Source: Sphagnum magellanicum (taxonomy: Eukaryota; Streptophyta; Sphagnopsida; Sphagnales; Sphagnaceae). From it: 64,000 nt of DNA. The first letter of the stretch is position 1; each line of letters begins with the position of its first letter. Positions 1 through 13,212 of this stretch are shown in pieces. The position numbers were made by a program, and so were the translations under genes. The notes below the pieces were generated by a model. That model was not told the origin of the DNA. It saw only the letters and a program-made list of their open reading frames with translations, and made no database searches. The stretch is from positions 15,307,666 to 15,371,665 of the forward strand of contig CM038919.1 in the NCBI GenBank assembly GCA_021904315.1. The letters are read 5' to 3'.

Positions 1-284
1 GCAGCTAGTCATTGCCCTCTATGATCAATGTGATGGTCTGATTCTTTGTGGGGGACATCATGAGGTTATGACCACATTCATTCTTGTCATGTTTCTTCTG
101 GTTAATTTGGAAGTGAGGCAACATTTCTTTGTTTACCTTCATGGTTTTTTAGTTCCTCTCTGCAAACACATTGATATTGTTTGTGTTGGGTACTTGTCAA
201 AACACTCCCATGTGCTCTATCCTTCTCTCTCTGTCCCTGTAGAAACATGAATCTAATAGTCGCTTATGGGGAACATTATTACAG
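1..284 (+). other. probable intron upstream of the peptidase exons
   Basis: The stretch ends in a pyrimidine-rich tract and acag, a normal 3' splice site for the exon at 285. No segment resembling the upstream part of the gamma-glutamyl peptidase family could be found in it. I treat it as intron, but a short exon near position 1-60 cannot be excluded. Confidence 0.45.
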
Positions 285-802
285 GTTTTGGAGATGCCCC
301 CCGGAGCAGAGTTACTGGCATCATCAGAGCGAACAGGCATTGAAATGTATTCAGTGGGGGAACATGCATTGGCCATCCAAGGTCATCCTGAGTTTTTTGA
401 TGATGTCGTCCTGGATCTCTTGAATAATCGTCTAAGTGAAATGATGAAGGTAAACACGCAACACTTCGTATATCAATCACTCTCTTTCTATACATGGTTG
501 GTAGTACCTTGGAAAAATATGAATGACAATCTCATGAACATAAGTCAAGTAATTGTGGTGCTAATATGCAAGGGAATTATGAGGTTTGTAGAGAAGTCTC
601 ATGATGTACCTGTGTGCATGTCTGTCTTGTCCACTTGCTCTCTCATGTTCTGTTTGAGGATGCCTTCTAATCAAATTTCTCTCAACAGGAGGATGATATC
701 AAAGAGGCAAAGGCATCACTAAGTGCTGCACGTGCAGATCAAAATGTGTGGCAGAAACTTTGCAAGGATTTCTTGAAAGGGCAGCAACAGTCTCAGTCTT
801 GA
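285..802 (+). CDS. gamma-glutamyl peptidase-like protein, last two exons (partial)
   Basis: Two exons are visible. Exon 285-449 follows an acag acceptor and ends before gtaaac. Exon 689-802 follows ctcaacag and ends with TGA at 800-802. The frame is kept across the 239 bp intron. The translation contains LEMPPGAELLASSERTGIEM, then AIQGHPEF, then WQKLCKDFLKG near the C terminus. This matches the C-terminal part of plant class I glutamine-amidotransferase-like gamma-glutamyl peptidases (GGP family, cytosolic enzymes that trim glutathione conjugates in glucosinolate and camalexin synthesis in Arabidopsis). The His of QGHPE is the expected catalytic-triad His-Glu pair. The nucleophile exon (the G-x-C-x-G-x-Q region) must lie before the window; I see no trace of it in 1-284. 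The substrate in this plant is unknown. Both exons are intact, so the gene looks functional as far as it is visible. Confidence 0.8.
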
Positions 803-1339
803 TGTTTGTCTCTGCCAGCATAAATTGTTGGGAGGCTTATTTATCATCCAGTATTCAACATCTCTCAGTCCGGCTGTATATAATTTGACCTATTATTGAT
901 CCTACAAGAAAAAATGGATGTATGTAAAAGAACAAGGATGTCTATCTGCACACATTGGTAGAGGTGGGGGTGCAAGGGATCTTGAAATTGCCCTGCACTC
1001 TCCAATTTAGTGTAAGAGGAGGGACTGTGGAATTCAGTCCTTAAGACTTGTTCTGCATTTGCCAGAACCTTTTGAAGAATTTCAACAATTTGGATGTTGA
1101 AATTGTAGTTTGCAGTGAAACATCTTTCACTGCATACAGGTGCTTGATCCAATGGTAGTACAAGTGTATTTTTTGTCACTTGAAAATGCATTGACAATGT
1201 TGTTCTCAACATGATGCCTTCACCTCTCAACACATTTTGATGTCCCTAAACTTTCATAGTTGAGGTTTGAAACCCATCTAAAGCAAATCTTTCAAACTGT
1301 CATGTCATATAGGCTGGTGGCCCACAGGTCTACACCAGT
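803..1339. other. 3' flank of the peptidase gene
   Basis: This holds the 3' UTR and flank of the gene ending at 802. A minus-strand open frame at 865-1233 has no recognisable motifs and is probably chance. No clear AATAAA signal was found just downstream of the stop. Confidence 0.4.
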
Positions 1340-1600
1340 GTTGGGTGGGTACCTGCTGCTTTGGTCGGTGAGAACTGTCAGTTCTGGTTTTGGTTAGTAA
1401 GAACCCAGCTGGAATCAGGTCTGATTTTCAGAACCAAAATCAGAACCAGATTTGAAAAAAAAGAGAACCAGACTGGAATTGGATTCGATTTTCAGAATGG
1501 GAACCAGAATTTATCTTTTGAAGAATTGCAACTGGAACTGGATTCCTGGTTCCATTTATGTGTGGAATTGGAACCACGACAGTTCTAATTTATTTTTTAG
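1340..1600. repeat. degenerate GAACCAGA-rich simple repeat
   Basis: Variants of GGAACCAGA, TCTGGTTC and GGTTCTGAAA recur every 15-25 bases. They give a spurious open frame rich in Asn-Gln-Thr. A similar GGTTTTGG and GGTTCTGG-rich stretch occurs at about 15,260-15,720 on the other sense, so this is a dispersed simple repeat rather than a gene. Confidence 0.55.
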
Positions 1601-1644
1601 AACCAGAACTGGATGTTCTTCATGAAAGTAAAAAACTGCCCAAA

Positions 1645-1911
1645 GGCTACATTTCTGGTTTGGTCTTGAGCTTGTAAACTGTGATTGTACAGTTTCATCA
1701 TCCTTCACTAGACTCACTTGAAAGTGCCCACACTGGTGTAGGCTACATCTCCTGTTTGGTTTTGAGCTTGTAAACTGTGCTTGTACAGTTTCATCATCCT
1801 TCACTAGACTCACTTGAAAGTGCCCAACACTGGTGTAGCCTACATCTCCTGTTTGGTTTTGAGCTTGTAAACTGTGATTGTACAGTTTCATCATCCCTCA
1901 CGAGACTCACT
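1645..1911. repeat. tandem repeat, unit 96-97 bp, 2.8 copies
   Basis: Three adjacent copies start at 1645, 1741 and about 1837. Each begins near GGCTACATCTCC (first copy GGCTACATTTCT; third copy GCCTACATCTCC) and contains GAGCTTGTAAACTGTG, then ACAGTTTCATCATCC, then GACTCACTTGAAAGTGCCC. The third copy is cut short after CACGAGACTCACTT. Divergence is a few percent, so the duplication is fairly young. The minus-strand open frame across it repeats a peptide and is a by-product of the tandem structure. Confidence 0.9.
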
Positions 1912-4087
1912 TTTCACCCCAATTAACTTGGCACCTTATCCCAAGAACTTGAAATTTGTGGGTCACCTCCCATGGAAACCTCATATAAGGATTCCAATTT
2001 TAGAAAAGTAGAACTATGTAGATTAAATCTGCATCCCTTATCTGTATTGTTCATGACCACACAACTGGGTTATGCACATGAATCATTCACTTAGGTCATT
2101 GGTGAAGGGCTTAGATCCTCTGGAATCTCATATTAAGTGTGGGGTACCTAAATCCCCAAGGCCCTGCATTTTGGGAATTGCCCTTTACCCATCATAAAGC
2201 ATGAGGTAAACAATATCATGAACTGATTATAATTATCACGCATAGATCATGCAGTCTAGGAGGTTGAGTGTTCTTAGTTCTTACACCATCTCAAGATTGC
2301 AAGGGATCTTACACTTTTAGAAGAATGGCCATGCTTGGTGTTAACTCTAGTGTTAAGGTAGTGCTAAGGATGTCAAAATCAGCCACCAGTCCACACCTAA
2401 AATATTATTTAACATTAAATCTTAGAGGGCATATGACATGGCATCAATATTATGTTAGTAACCATTGTTATCTAACATTAAATCTTTGAAAAAAGTGAGA
2501 TTTAAAAGTCAAAGATGGATGTTACTAAAATTTCAAAAAGCGACAAATTAACTCAATGTTTAGTAGGCATAGTTGTTCATACTTATGTTTCTTTCCCTCT
2601 TGAAAAAGAAGAGAGAGGAAAAATTATTTTTTAAGTGTGAACTAGATTGCAAATTTCAAAATCATAACCCAATTGTAGTTACTAATTAGTATAATGTGTG
2701 GACATGTTGAAATCATGTTTAAGAAGTTGATTACTTGTAATTCTAGAAATTGTGGTATTGTGAATTGTGACACTTTGATTGGTGTTAGGATGATGTTATT
2801 TGCAAGCCCTAAACACCAAGTGTGACTATGCCTTAAACATATGAAGGCATAATTTTTCTCCCACTCTTGAAGAGTCAATAAAAGATCCCTCTTCTTCTCT
2901 AGGAGGGATATTCATAATATAACATGCTTTGCAAATACGTTAAGAGATTTTTTTGAATGCTTTAAAATGTTATCATGTGCCATATGTAAGCCATGCCTGA
3001 TAAGCCCAAATCAATATGCATAATGACTTGTATCCAACACATTCCATGATGGTTTTCATGGATTTACATAATGGTCATTTGAATTTTGTAAAATGGTCTT
3101 TGTACTTTCTCAAGTTGGGTTTGGTAAACCCATAAGACCCTTCCATTGTGCCTTGTAAGGGGATTAAAAAAAAAGCAAAAAGCTCACATTAAAACCATTG
3201 TGTATAGGGTAAGGCTCCCAAGCAAGGGCATTATGGTTGTAAGCTCCTTGAAGAGTGTTAATGTATCCAATGTTTTCTTTTGGAATTTTTGTTTACAGTC
3301 AAAGTCACAATCATCCCTATGAAGATTTTGCTAAATCTAGTTGTATAAACCATATATTAAGTACAAATCCTTAATCATTTTTTCATATTTTAGTCCACAC
3401 ATTGAAAACCAAATATAGAAATTTGGTGGTGATTCTACTTTCTACTTTATCATTTTTGGCAATTGAAAACCTCCAAAATCATTTCTAAAAACGTCGAATT
3501 TTTAATTTTTAATTTCTTTTTTTGGCAAAATTTCATTCATAAAAAAAATGGCTAGTTGGCCATGAAGTGTGGGGAGTGTACAACCATCCATATATGAAGG
3601 AAGGTAGTTTGTTTGTTTTGTTTGTCACATTGAAATCTCCCATGGTTCTTCTTGTTGCTTTTACTATCATTGGAAATCCTTGTATCAATAAGGGTTGCAC
3701 TGAGTTGGTTTCATAATGTTTTGACATATGATGAAAAAGTTGTTGAATATCCAGCAAAATTTTCATTAAAAATTAATTTAAATAAAAAAAATTATAATGG
3801 AATTTGGGCATGTTGTTGGTATTGTTGAAAAACCTTTATTGAGCAGGATATAATGAAGGTGATTGGGTGAAATGATACAATGTGCCAAGGACATCAAGGT
3901 CAAAATTTGATGTGTGGCATTCATGTGTTGGTCTATTGTTTCAAAATTTGTTTTTGCCATACCCAATTTACAATTGTGTGTTACATATAAATATTTTTTG
4001 ATTATATCTTGATCCTCTTCAATTTTGAGAAGGAAAGGTGCACATTTAATATAGGAAAAAGATATTTGAAAATAAAAGATTATTCAA
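1912..4087. other. AT-rich intergenic DNA, no gene seen
   Basis: No coding motifs or RNA genes were recognised. At about 2162-2215 there is a short piece (CCCTGCATTTTGGGAAT) shared with the LTR-like copies at 12.8 and 18.5 kb, so a fragment of that family is probably present. Confidence 0.5.
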
Positions 4088-4325
4088 AAGTAGAGGTTGA
4101 ATTTTTTTTTAACATGTAAAGGACTTTTGAAACATCATCAATTTGAATTAAACTTTGATCATTGAAACTTTGCAATGAATGGAGCATACTCTAAAAAAAT
4201 TTATATCTACAAGTAGAGTTTGATTGCTTTAAACATGCAAAAAACTTTTGAAACATCGTCAATTTGAATTGAATTTTGATCACTCAAACTTTGCAATTAA
4301 TGGAGTGTATTCTTCAAAAAAGGAC
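4088..4325. repeat. tandem duplication, unit about 123 bp
   Basis: The stretch from AAGTAGAGGTTGAATT (4088) is repeated from AAGTAGAGTTTGATTG (4211). The shared core includes ACTTTTGAAACATC, then TCAATTTGAATT, then AAACTTTGCAAT, and then a run of A. The copies differ by roughly 15 percent, so this is an older duplication. Confidence 0.8.
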
Positions 4326-4794
4326 AATTTAAATTATTGTGCTCCCTTTGTGATTAAAATAAAAAATTTAAATTGTAGTTTTAAACAATGTCCACACCCT
4401 TTAGTGGCATCTTTATTGTGTTTGCACCCAAATTGAAATTTTTAAACCTAAGGTGTAAGAGATATTGAATTTTGAGTAGTTTTTTTTATTGGAGATTCAA
4501 TTAAATTACAAAAATAAATAAATTGGAAGGAAAAATTAGTTGAGTAACTAGCGCACACTTGGGCAAACAACACATGTTACACTAGTAATACATGAAATGA
4601 GAAGCTTCATCTGAGTCATAAGAACTTGTTGAAACTAGTAAAAATAGTAAAATTTAGCTATCAAGGGGCCTTATAGCTACACTACCTTGCAAACACAAGT
4701 ACTATCGCACCTTCATTGACATTGGTCAAAATTGAACAAAAATTTGTCACATAATTGTTTTAAGGGATAAATGCAAACCAAGGAATTAATTTTT

Positions 4795-5490
4795 ACATTG
4801 AAAGTGTCTTTGGTTAGGAATGGTAGAATTGGTGGGTTATTTTGAGGGTATTGCAAGTTAAATGGGTGAAAGTATGATTGGGTGGTAACATTAAGAACCA
4901 CAAAAAAATGGTTTAGGAATTAAATTTAATCAAACCTTTTCCTTTAAATAGTGTAGATGATTTTTTTCTCATGTTTGTTTATTGTATGCCAAAGTATATG
5001 GTTTTAAGTTTTTATTGGAATAAAAATAGTTGAGAATCACTACAAATTTGTATTCTTAATTTTTGTGGCCCTTTTAGGAGTCACAAACATGAACTTTGAA
5101 AATTCACAACTAAATTATTCTTATTCAATTAATTACCCAATAAAAATTAAATATAGAATACCACCTGAAGTACCATTGAAAATTATGTACATTAAAAACA
5201 ACCCCCCAAAATATGTATAAAAAATGTTCCTAACCAAACAATTCAAGAAAAATAACTAGCACTACTTTCTTAAATTTTTTTGGTTAGGAAGTGATTGGGA
5301 ACATGATTTATAAAAAAATTTCATTAAAATTTCAAAATATTTATAACCTAGTTAATGTATTTACCAAAAAATAATAATGAAAGCCCTTTTTTAAGTGTTT
5401 CCTATATTTTCTTAAACTTTGATGGGTCTAGTAATATGAAATGTGATGTTCCTTGTGGTACCACCAAATCATATTTTCACTTATTGGAAC
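4795..5490. repeat. fold-back / inverted-repeat element, copy 1
   Basis: The 3' part (5200-5490) is shared in direct orientation with 31,105-31,390, including a TTAATGTATTTA block and the closing segment with CATATTTTCAC (CATACTTTCAC at 31.4 kb). Its centre folds: TTCCTAACCAAA (about 5227) pairs with TTTGGTTAGGAA (about 5279). The 5' part (4801-4900) carries segments that are the reverse complement of the 3' end, for example GTGAAAGTATGATTGGGTGGT at about 4864 against ACCACCAAATCATATTTTCAC at about 5460. This is the structure of a non-autonomous fold-back or MITE-like transposon. No transposase is present. Confidence 0.6.
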
Positions 5491-8400
5491 CTAAAACTTA
5501 AAAGAAAATTTGGAATTAAAGTTGAAATTGAAACTCACTAGGTTTCAAGGTTCAAGTTTGGAGGATTGGATTTTTTCTTTTTAATAAAGGACTAGACCCA
5601 CCACTAACCCTACCTGTTTGTAAAAACCAAGTTCATGGTATTTTCACATACATAGGTTTTTGAATTTAAATGTCTAGTTTTTTCCTCATTGGAATTATTC
5701 TTTCACACCATTGAATTTTTTTCCTTCTTTCAACCCCATTTGAGTTGATATTTTCATTTTGTACCTTCATGAAATTTTACATATCCTTGCTTAAAGTTTT
5801 CCTTTTTTCTTTTTTTCTTTCCTTTTCCTTGCAAAATACACATCAAAGACTTCATATGTTGTTTCATATTTTCTAATATAACCATTATTACTTTTTATTT
5901 TGTTAGTTTACTTAGTAACTTTAAGATCCAAATCAAATCCTAGGCACCTACTTGTAAAAGAAAATGATATACTTGGGTATTGGCATGTTTATGTAAAACA
6001 ATTGGGTAAAAACAAGATTAAATGATCCACTTTAAAACATAATCACTGTTTCATATTGACATTTCTATATTGTAAAAAAAGGGTACTTAAGTTAATGTTG
6101 AAATTTTTGAATGAGCTTGTAAAATTTGAAATGAATTAGTGAGCTTGGAGTAACAACAAACACATTTTAGACAATGTAATCGATCTTTTTCATTCCTTGA
6201 AAGACTTAAAAAAGGTCTTGAAATGATTTGAAAAATGACATTTTTTGAGAAATGTTTTATACACACCTTCACATTATCGTATAATGTAACATAATTTTGG
6301 GTCATAAGAGTTCAAATAATTTAAAAGTTGATTTGTAAATCATTATTGAAAGCATATTTTGCATAATATTCCAATATTAAGCGATACTAAAAATTTAGTC
6401 CTTGTCTTAGATTGGTTCTCATTACTTTTTTTTACCCAACCATAACCTTATGTAGAAGTGTCAATATTTCAAGTTTCAACATTTCAAAACTAGTTCAAGA
6501 CCTTTATCCAAAGGTTTCATAATTAAAAAAATAAAACAAAATTTAAGTATTGCAAGTTTTTCTTTAAAAAAAATGTTGGACAACATTTGTGTTGACCAAT
6601 GTTGTGACAATATTTAAATCATAGTTTAAACTTAGTGCTTGAATCTATAAGTATCAAGATTCAAATTTAGAATTTAGATCAAACCTTCGAACCATTTACT
6701 TGAAAAATTCATTACAATGATTTAACCTAGGACTACCTTGGGGTTTAGGTAGATAAATTGGGTATCATAAGGTTTTGGTATTTTTTCACCCACCATAGTT
6801 TTCTACTCTAAGTTTTTTCATTTAGAGTTTTCAAGATTTCTTTTAGATATTCTTTTGTTGCCATGCCTAAAATGCTAACATTGCCTTCCTCATCTCTTTG
6901 AAACTACCACAAAATGTGACAAAACAAATGTCATTTGTTTCAAAACATGTATTTCAATTTGTTGTTATCTTGGTGCAATTTGTGAGAAAATTCAGATGAT
7001 GAGCAACGAAACTAGTTCAAAGACTTAACTGAATAAAATCAACACTTTTATAATTATAACCGTTAAGCCAAACAACACTTTCAAAACACCTTCATCTCTA
7101 TAATTGATACTTGTCATTTTTGGGGAAAGTGTAAGGAATGTTATTCAAAGATTTTAGAATAATTTAAAAAAATTTCAAAACCTTACCTAAAAGGGTTATC
7201 AAAATTAAAAAAAAAAAGATTTATGACCACATGTTCGAATAAAAATAGATACCCACACAATGTATTAGTTTTGACCAATGTTAAACAAGTTTTGTGGGTT
7301 TGCAATGTTAAAACTATGGGGGCCTAGGTTTTTGTTCTTGTGACTTGGACCTAAACCAACACCCTTTGGTGGAACCAACATAAGAATTAGATTGTGAAAT
7401 CAATTAGAACCAGAATTGAAATTTAGAACAGCGAAAAACAATTTTAAAATGGAGGTTGAGGTTCATCATGTAAAAAAATGAACTTTGTTAAAAAATTGGC
7501 AAGTATGTTGAACTTTATGGGTAAATGAAATTAGTTTAATTAGTTGTAGAACTTTGTAGGTATACAATCCCCATTTAACGTGTTGTAAAACTCTTCATAT
7601 GTAGATAATTTCTTTTTTGCTTTCTTTTAAAAAACTTGTCATGGTGTTTTCAAAGTTTAAGTTTTAGACATTGCATGTAAATTTTATTTTTTAAGAGTTT
7701 TTCCTTGTGGTCCTAGTCAACACCAGGTCATTTATAATTGAAAGATTCAAAAACTTTAACATTGTAAATATTTTGTTTGAAATTTTGAGCTTTTGTAAAG
7801 TCCTAAATTAATTAAATATGTGTTAAAAGATTTCATTCAAAAATTATTTCGTAGGAAAAAATGAAAAAGGATTAAAAAAAGATTCACATTCCTTTTATAA
7901 AGTAATTTGTTGACTCCAATTATTGTGTTTTGACTCAAAAGAAATGTAAAATGCAAGAACCTTAAATGTGGATGATTATTGATATGAAAACCTTAAGAGT
8001 GGAATAAAGAAAAATAGACCTTTTTGTAAAAGGATTATATGTAGTTTAAGAAGAAATAAATAGTCAGTGAAACAACGGAAGAAATGGAGCACCAAATTGA
8101 TTAGGGTTGAAGTGGTGGGGGATATGTGGACCAAGTTTACCTACCATTGTATGATATGGCCATTAAAAACAACTTGATTGGGGGCGTGGAATCAGCACTT
8201 GCTACAAATTCTAGAACAATGGTAATTCTGTAGGCCATCTTTTAGCTTTTAAGATTAATGATGAATTAACAATCAATTTTGCCAAGTATTTTTTTTCATC
8301 AAGCTTGAGAGAGAATGATTTACATGCCAAAATCAACCAATGATGGCATGTTTTTCAAAACTTAATCAGGGCACTTGTATGTGTCATTCATGGAGTCATG

Positions 8401-10239
8401 GCCACACTAGGGGTCATTGTGGTTTTACAACTGAGCATGGATCTTTGAGAATTTCCATCCATTTATAGGATGGTCAAGTAACAAATGTTTGTGGGAGATG
8501 GGTTAGTTGGAGGATGGTGAAATGACAACAAAACAAACATTGCCCCAGGGATACAATAAACATATACGTCCCTTCACAACAATGTCAAAGCAATAAAATG
8601 CATGACATAGTTAAGTGTAAGATTAATCATTATATTTAGTTCACATGAAATGAACCTATTATTTATGTTGATGGTCTTATTATTACATTGTCCCATGAAT
8701 GATAAATTGTGTTTACCACATACTGAATCAATAATTTTAGGGCCAAAGTTTTGCATTTTTCAACCTAGCAAATATGATTTTGACACATACAAAGGATTTT
8801 TATGAAAACCATAGACTGAATTCATTAGATTTTGAAAAAATAATTTCAAATCGTAAGAAGTCTACAACAAGTCCAAGCATGTAGCCAAAATATGAAATGA
8901 TTTAAAAAATGATTTATTTTCATATTTGGTCTATAGCCAAATTTGGCTAAATTTTTTTATTGATGATTATCAATAAATTGGCTACATCACAAATCAATGA
9001 AACAAAAAAAAAAAACCACATACACCTTTCATGTACACAAAAAACCATAGAGATAGCATTAAGGAGGAAATTATTGCAATGTATAACAACTTGTTAAGTT
9101 TCATAACACATCAAGAGCATGTTTAACAGGATTCAACCTATTTATCACATCTTAAATAAAATGTGAGATGTTCCACACTCCCACCTATTAACCAATACAA
9201 TTGAACAATATAAGGTGAACAACCATTCATATGTTACCACTAAAATCTAAACCCATTTTCACACCATTTAAAGGTTGTATGTCATCCAAAGTATAATGTA
9301 TAGGTGTATGTTAAGGTTTAGGGTTATTTATAGAGTTTTTTTAACCATTGAAATAATGAGTTTTTATGACTTAATCCATATATAGTGTTGGAAAAAAATT
9401 ATGGTAGATTTTTGTAAACATTTATAAAATAGTGATCTCTAGGGTGGTTTAAACATAAATGGAAAAATTTCTTTGGAACTAATAGATTGTTTTTGCCCAG
9501 TTACACCTTCATCCCAATGCTGGAAAAGAAGAAGAAAATGAATATCTCCACTTTTTAATCCATCACTTTTAGGTCCGTTCAACCTTACACTTAACCCTTC
9601 TCAAAGGATCAAGTTTTAGCTAGTGCACATTATATGAGTCATCTGATCAAAATCATTTAATTGGGCAAATGCATGGTAGGGTGGGCCATTTTTGTAATCA
9701 TAAAGGCCATTTTAAAAAAATGATGTACATTGTAATTATTATATGTTATTTATTATATGTGTTAAAATTTATCAATAGGGACTCATTTTTAGATTATAGA
9801 TTTGAATATGTACATATGTCACTTGACTTTTACAATTTCAATTGACCCTTGAAATTTGGTGAATTGTTTGGAATAAAAAATAATCTGAAGACTAAAAAAT
9901 CCTTTAAAAAAGTTGTGTCAGTGTGAAATTTTGCACACAAAAATATGGATGTTGCACACACTTTTAATCAAAATCAAAAATACATATAGTATCAAAAGTA
10001 GAAATAAAATTTCGCACTTTTTGAATTCTTGAGTGAAAGCAAGCTATGGTATACACAAAAACTGTCACAACATCCTAGCAAAAAGCCTCTGAAATGGAGC
10101 CGTATTTTGTGCTACATGGATTAACCACTTTCCATTGAAGAGCTGCAATTGGGCTGCATAATAATAAGTAATTCATGTGAAGAATATTAAGAACATTTCA
10201 TATGTAGGGAACTTTTGTCTGGAATTTACATGAACATGT
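5491..10239. other. AT-rich intergenic DNA, no gene seen
   Basis: This is 4.7 kb of AT-rich sequence with many homopolymer A and T runs and only short chance open frames. I looked for splice-linked exons, tRNA boxes and retroelement protein motifs and recognised none. Confidence 0.5.
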
Positions 10240-12297
10240 CATGCTCTCATGATTCATATGTGACTAACAGGTCATACATCTATGGAGGCGGTCAATACTT
10301 GACCTATATGTAGAGCTTTAAGGTGATTGTGAGCACAGCTAGATGGAATGCATGTAACTAAAACCGCTGGTCCAACGGGGTTAGAACCTGTGCAACAAAT
10401 CGAATGAAAGCCGCTGGTCCACTTAGGGCAGAATCTGTGATCATAGCAACCTACCAAATGAAAAGAGACCCTAAGAGCTTTTGGTCTGCATTCAGTAATG
10501 GGGTGGTCTACCCTAAATTTGAAGTAGGGAAGGGCTCTTGGTCGCCATACCAACTTTGGCTAGTGGCAGATGTGCTTGTGAATGCCAATTGGACACGTAT
10601 CAGATCGTCTTCTGGTATCGTCTTCTGAAAGACAGAGACAGACGTCGTGGACCATTGCACAAGCCATAGACTAGATGAGGGAAGTCTGATGGTACTGGAG
10701 CCCAATTCACATTATTGGTAATGAATTAGCACCTTGGAAAGTGCCTAGTCAGTTTGGAGCTTCTCTCAGACTCTCTCCTCTTGAAGATCACCCAAGGTTC
10801 TAGAACTATTTTATTGTAGGCCACGTTATATCTTTGGTCAAATATTCAAAACTTGCTAAATATTGGTGGTTTCAACTGGGTTATGTGGTGAAGAAGCTTC
10901 ATGTGAATTGGCTCGCTACTCAAATGTGCAGCTGGATTCAATCCTAGCGTTAAAAATATACTAGAAGCTCTCGCTTATTTGCAAGCACCTGATAGGTAAA
11001 TTTTTATTTGAGCAAGTCGCGGAGTACAACCGACCCTAGTTGGACTGGAAGATTTAGCTTTGAAATGCTCGGAAGTCGAGCCGTGTTGAAGAAGCCATTG
11101 GAACCACATATGTAGCCGTCAAAACTGAAGCCCAGGTGCTAATTGAGAATTACTAGCTGGTCAATGGTGGGTTTGAACCGGTCTGCAGTAGTCGAACCGA
11201 TCGATACATCTCTTCATGCTCAATTGCGATCTGTAGTCATGTTTATATTACTTGGGATCTCTTGATTATATATGTATGTGTCAATTATATATTGATGCCA
11301 CTCCAGGAGCTGACTTTCAAAAGTGTCACCTGAAGGTCGCCTTCGGTGTTGGAATTAACACACGTTTGATCATAATTTAGGGTTTTCAGGTCAGACCTTG
11401 TGACTTTTGGCAGCGAGGCTGTTGCGGAGCCAGCAGCTAGCTAGACGCAAACAGACCAGGCAGGTCGAGTTGCTAAATCATGACAGGAGTCGATTCAATA
11501 TACAACAGTGCTGCAAATATTTAAAGACCGTTGAGCGTGTGCTCAATTATATCGGATGATGTATGTACGTCCAGCTGGGATAAGTGTCGGACCGGGATAG
11601 TATTGATTACGCAGCGACGTGAAGCTGCTGTACTCAGCCCGCACTCAGGGCACTTTCAACTTTGGAAGGTCCTGCAGTTGCTTTCCATTGGCATGGAATT
11701 CCGAAGTTGAAGGTGCAGCTAGGGTTCCCTTCCACTATCATTAGATTTCAGCAGATGAAGGTGCAGCTACGGGTGCAGCTTGCCCCGGTGTTGCAAAACT
11801 GAAATGCAAATCTGGAAGTCAACAGCTGGAGGTCGAACTTCCAAAGTTGAAGGTGCAGCCTTTCTATGGAAAGATGCCCGCCCTCACTGGCTGATCATGT
11901 GCTGCAAGCTGCTGACTTTTCAACAGGGGCGTGCAGCAGCACCCTCGAGTGATCAGTCCGGGCTTTCGATTTCGCTCGCCTCAGAGACGGAGGTGGATAG
12001 ATAGAGCAATAGATCAAGAAGCTTAAATATATTCAATCGCTACCTGCAAAACCTGTTGAGCAGTAAAACTTGGTAACTCCAAATAGTCTGAATGTTATTT
12101 TCTGCAACTGGGTTTGACATGAATTCGGCGGAAGTCGTCGAATTTGATTAGTGGCGACTTCAACAAATCGTTGAATAATTGAAACCCAATGATCAGAAGA
12201 GGTGGGTCAGCCAGCTATGACCCCCTCCCTTTTTCGTAACCCGTGTTATGCGCTCAAAAGATGACTTTTGTCGTGACGAAGAACTAGAAGTTCCTCA
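10240..12297. other. GC-richer non-coding block, possible retroelement remnant
   Basis: Base composition rises sharply compared with the DNA before 10.2 kb. Short internal repeats occur: a roughly 50 bp unit with CCGCTGGTCCA appears twice (about 10,366 and 10,412), and TTGAAGGTGCAGC recurs at about 11,705 and 11,848, with a relative near 11,756. Open frames on both strands give no recognisable protein. It directly precedes the LTR-like segment at 12,298, so it may be the untranslated interior of that element, but no primer-binding site or clear polypurine tract was found. Confidence 0.35.
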
Positions 12298-13212
12298 TGA
12301 TAATCACTATAAAACTCTTTTGAGTTTTGTCTGACTGCAGGCCTGTGTCCTCAGCCTCGGTCAATTCTTACACACGTCTAGATGACCCGGTAGTTGCATG
12401 AAGGTCTCTTCCGAGTCCATAGTAATGACTCTCGGCCAATTATACACAATAATTCTGCTCCCCTTGGAACCACGAATTGGGCTAGAAGCTCTATATACCA
12501 TTCAAGCTGTGGATTTGGATCTCGCCGCACTTGATCATCTCCTCACCTGGCACAAATCACAGCTCCAAGTTCAGAACCCTAGTCCTATCCACCCTGATCT
12601 CCTCAGTACTGGACCCCACAGTTGCAGGAACCACAGTTGTTGATAAAGCCCTATGATCGGGGGCGTTTTCCTAATATGGGGCCGAAGATGAGGCAATAGC
12701 TTGAGTCCAGCCCCACAGTTGTTGCCATGTGGGATAAAGCCCTAGGGTGGGGTCATTCTCATAATAAGGGGCCAAAGATGAGGCCATAGCTGAGTCCAGC
12801 CCTGCATTTTGGGAATGTCCTTGCCCGTGGGCTTTACCTATAGTCCTAAAGCACAAGGCAAAAGTCATCATAAACCTAAACATATGTAAAAAACTAGCAA
12901 AAAATTCTTAGCATAGTTGGATCAGGGGACCTTAAAAAAGGTAACAATATCTCTGGTGTGAGGCAAGCGTCTTAAGTATTTAGCAAGGTTCTTACACTTC
13001 ATAACATTCTTTGCCAGTTCTTTATGCATGTTAATGCCCTCAAATGGGGGTGTAACTAGGATTCGAGTTTGGCTCCACCTTGGGCAGATGCCTCATTCTG
13101 ATAATATACCTATCTTCAGGCCCTACCTGCCACATACATCACAAGGTGTAGTTGTGGGGACAGCTCTTACACCTACTCCTCAAGAGTGCAAGGTATCTTA
13201 CAACTATAAAGT
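12298..13212 (+). mobile_element. solo-LTR-like copy A
   Basis: About 915 bp here match 18,070-18,999 in inverted orientation over nearly the whole length. Shared blocks include AAAACTCTTTTGAGTTTTGT at the start, CCCCTTGGAACCA, a pair of CCCTA-rich units around 12,640-12,790, TGGGCTTTACCTATAG, and CTTACACCTA at the far end. It begins TGATAATCAC, and a TATATA at 12,492 is placed as an LTR promoter would be. No gag, pol or second LTR in the same orientation lies nearby, hence the solo-LTR reading. The boundaries come from where similarity to copy B stops. Confidence 0.6.

Noticed and set aside
1361..1894. Open frames on both strands with repeated peptides
   Set aside because: They arise from simple and tandem repeats; the repeated peptide follows the 96-97 bp unit.
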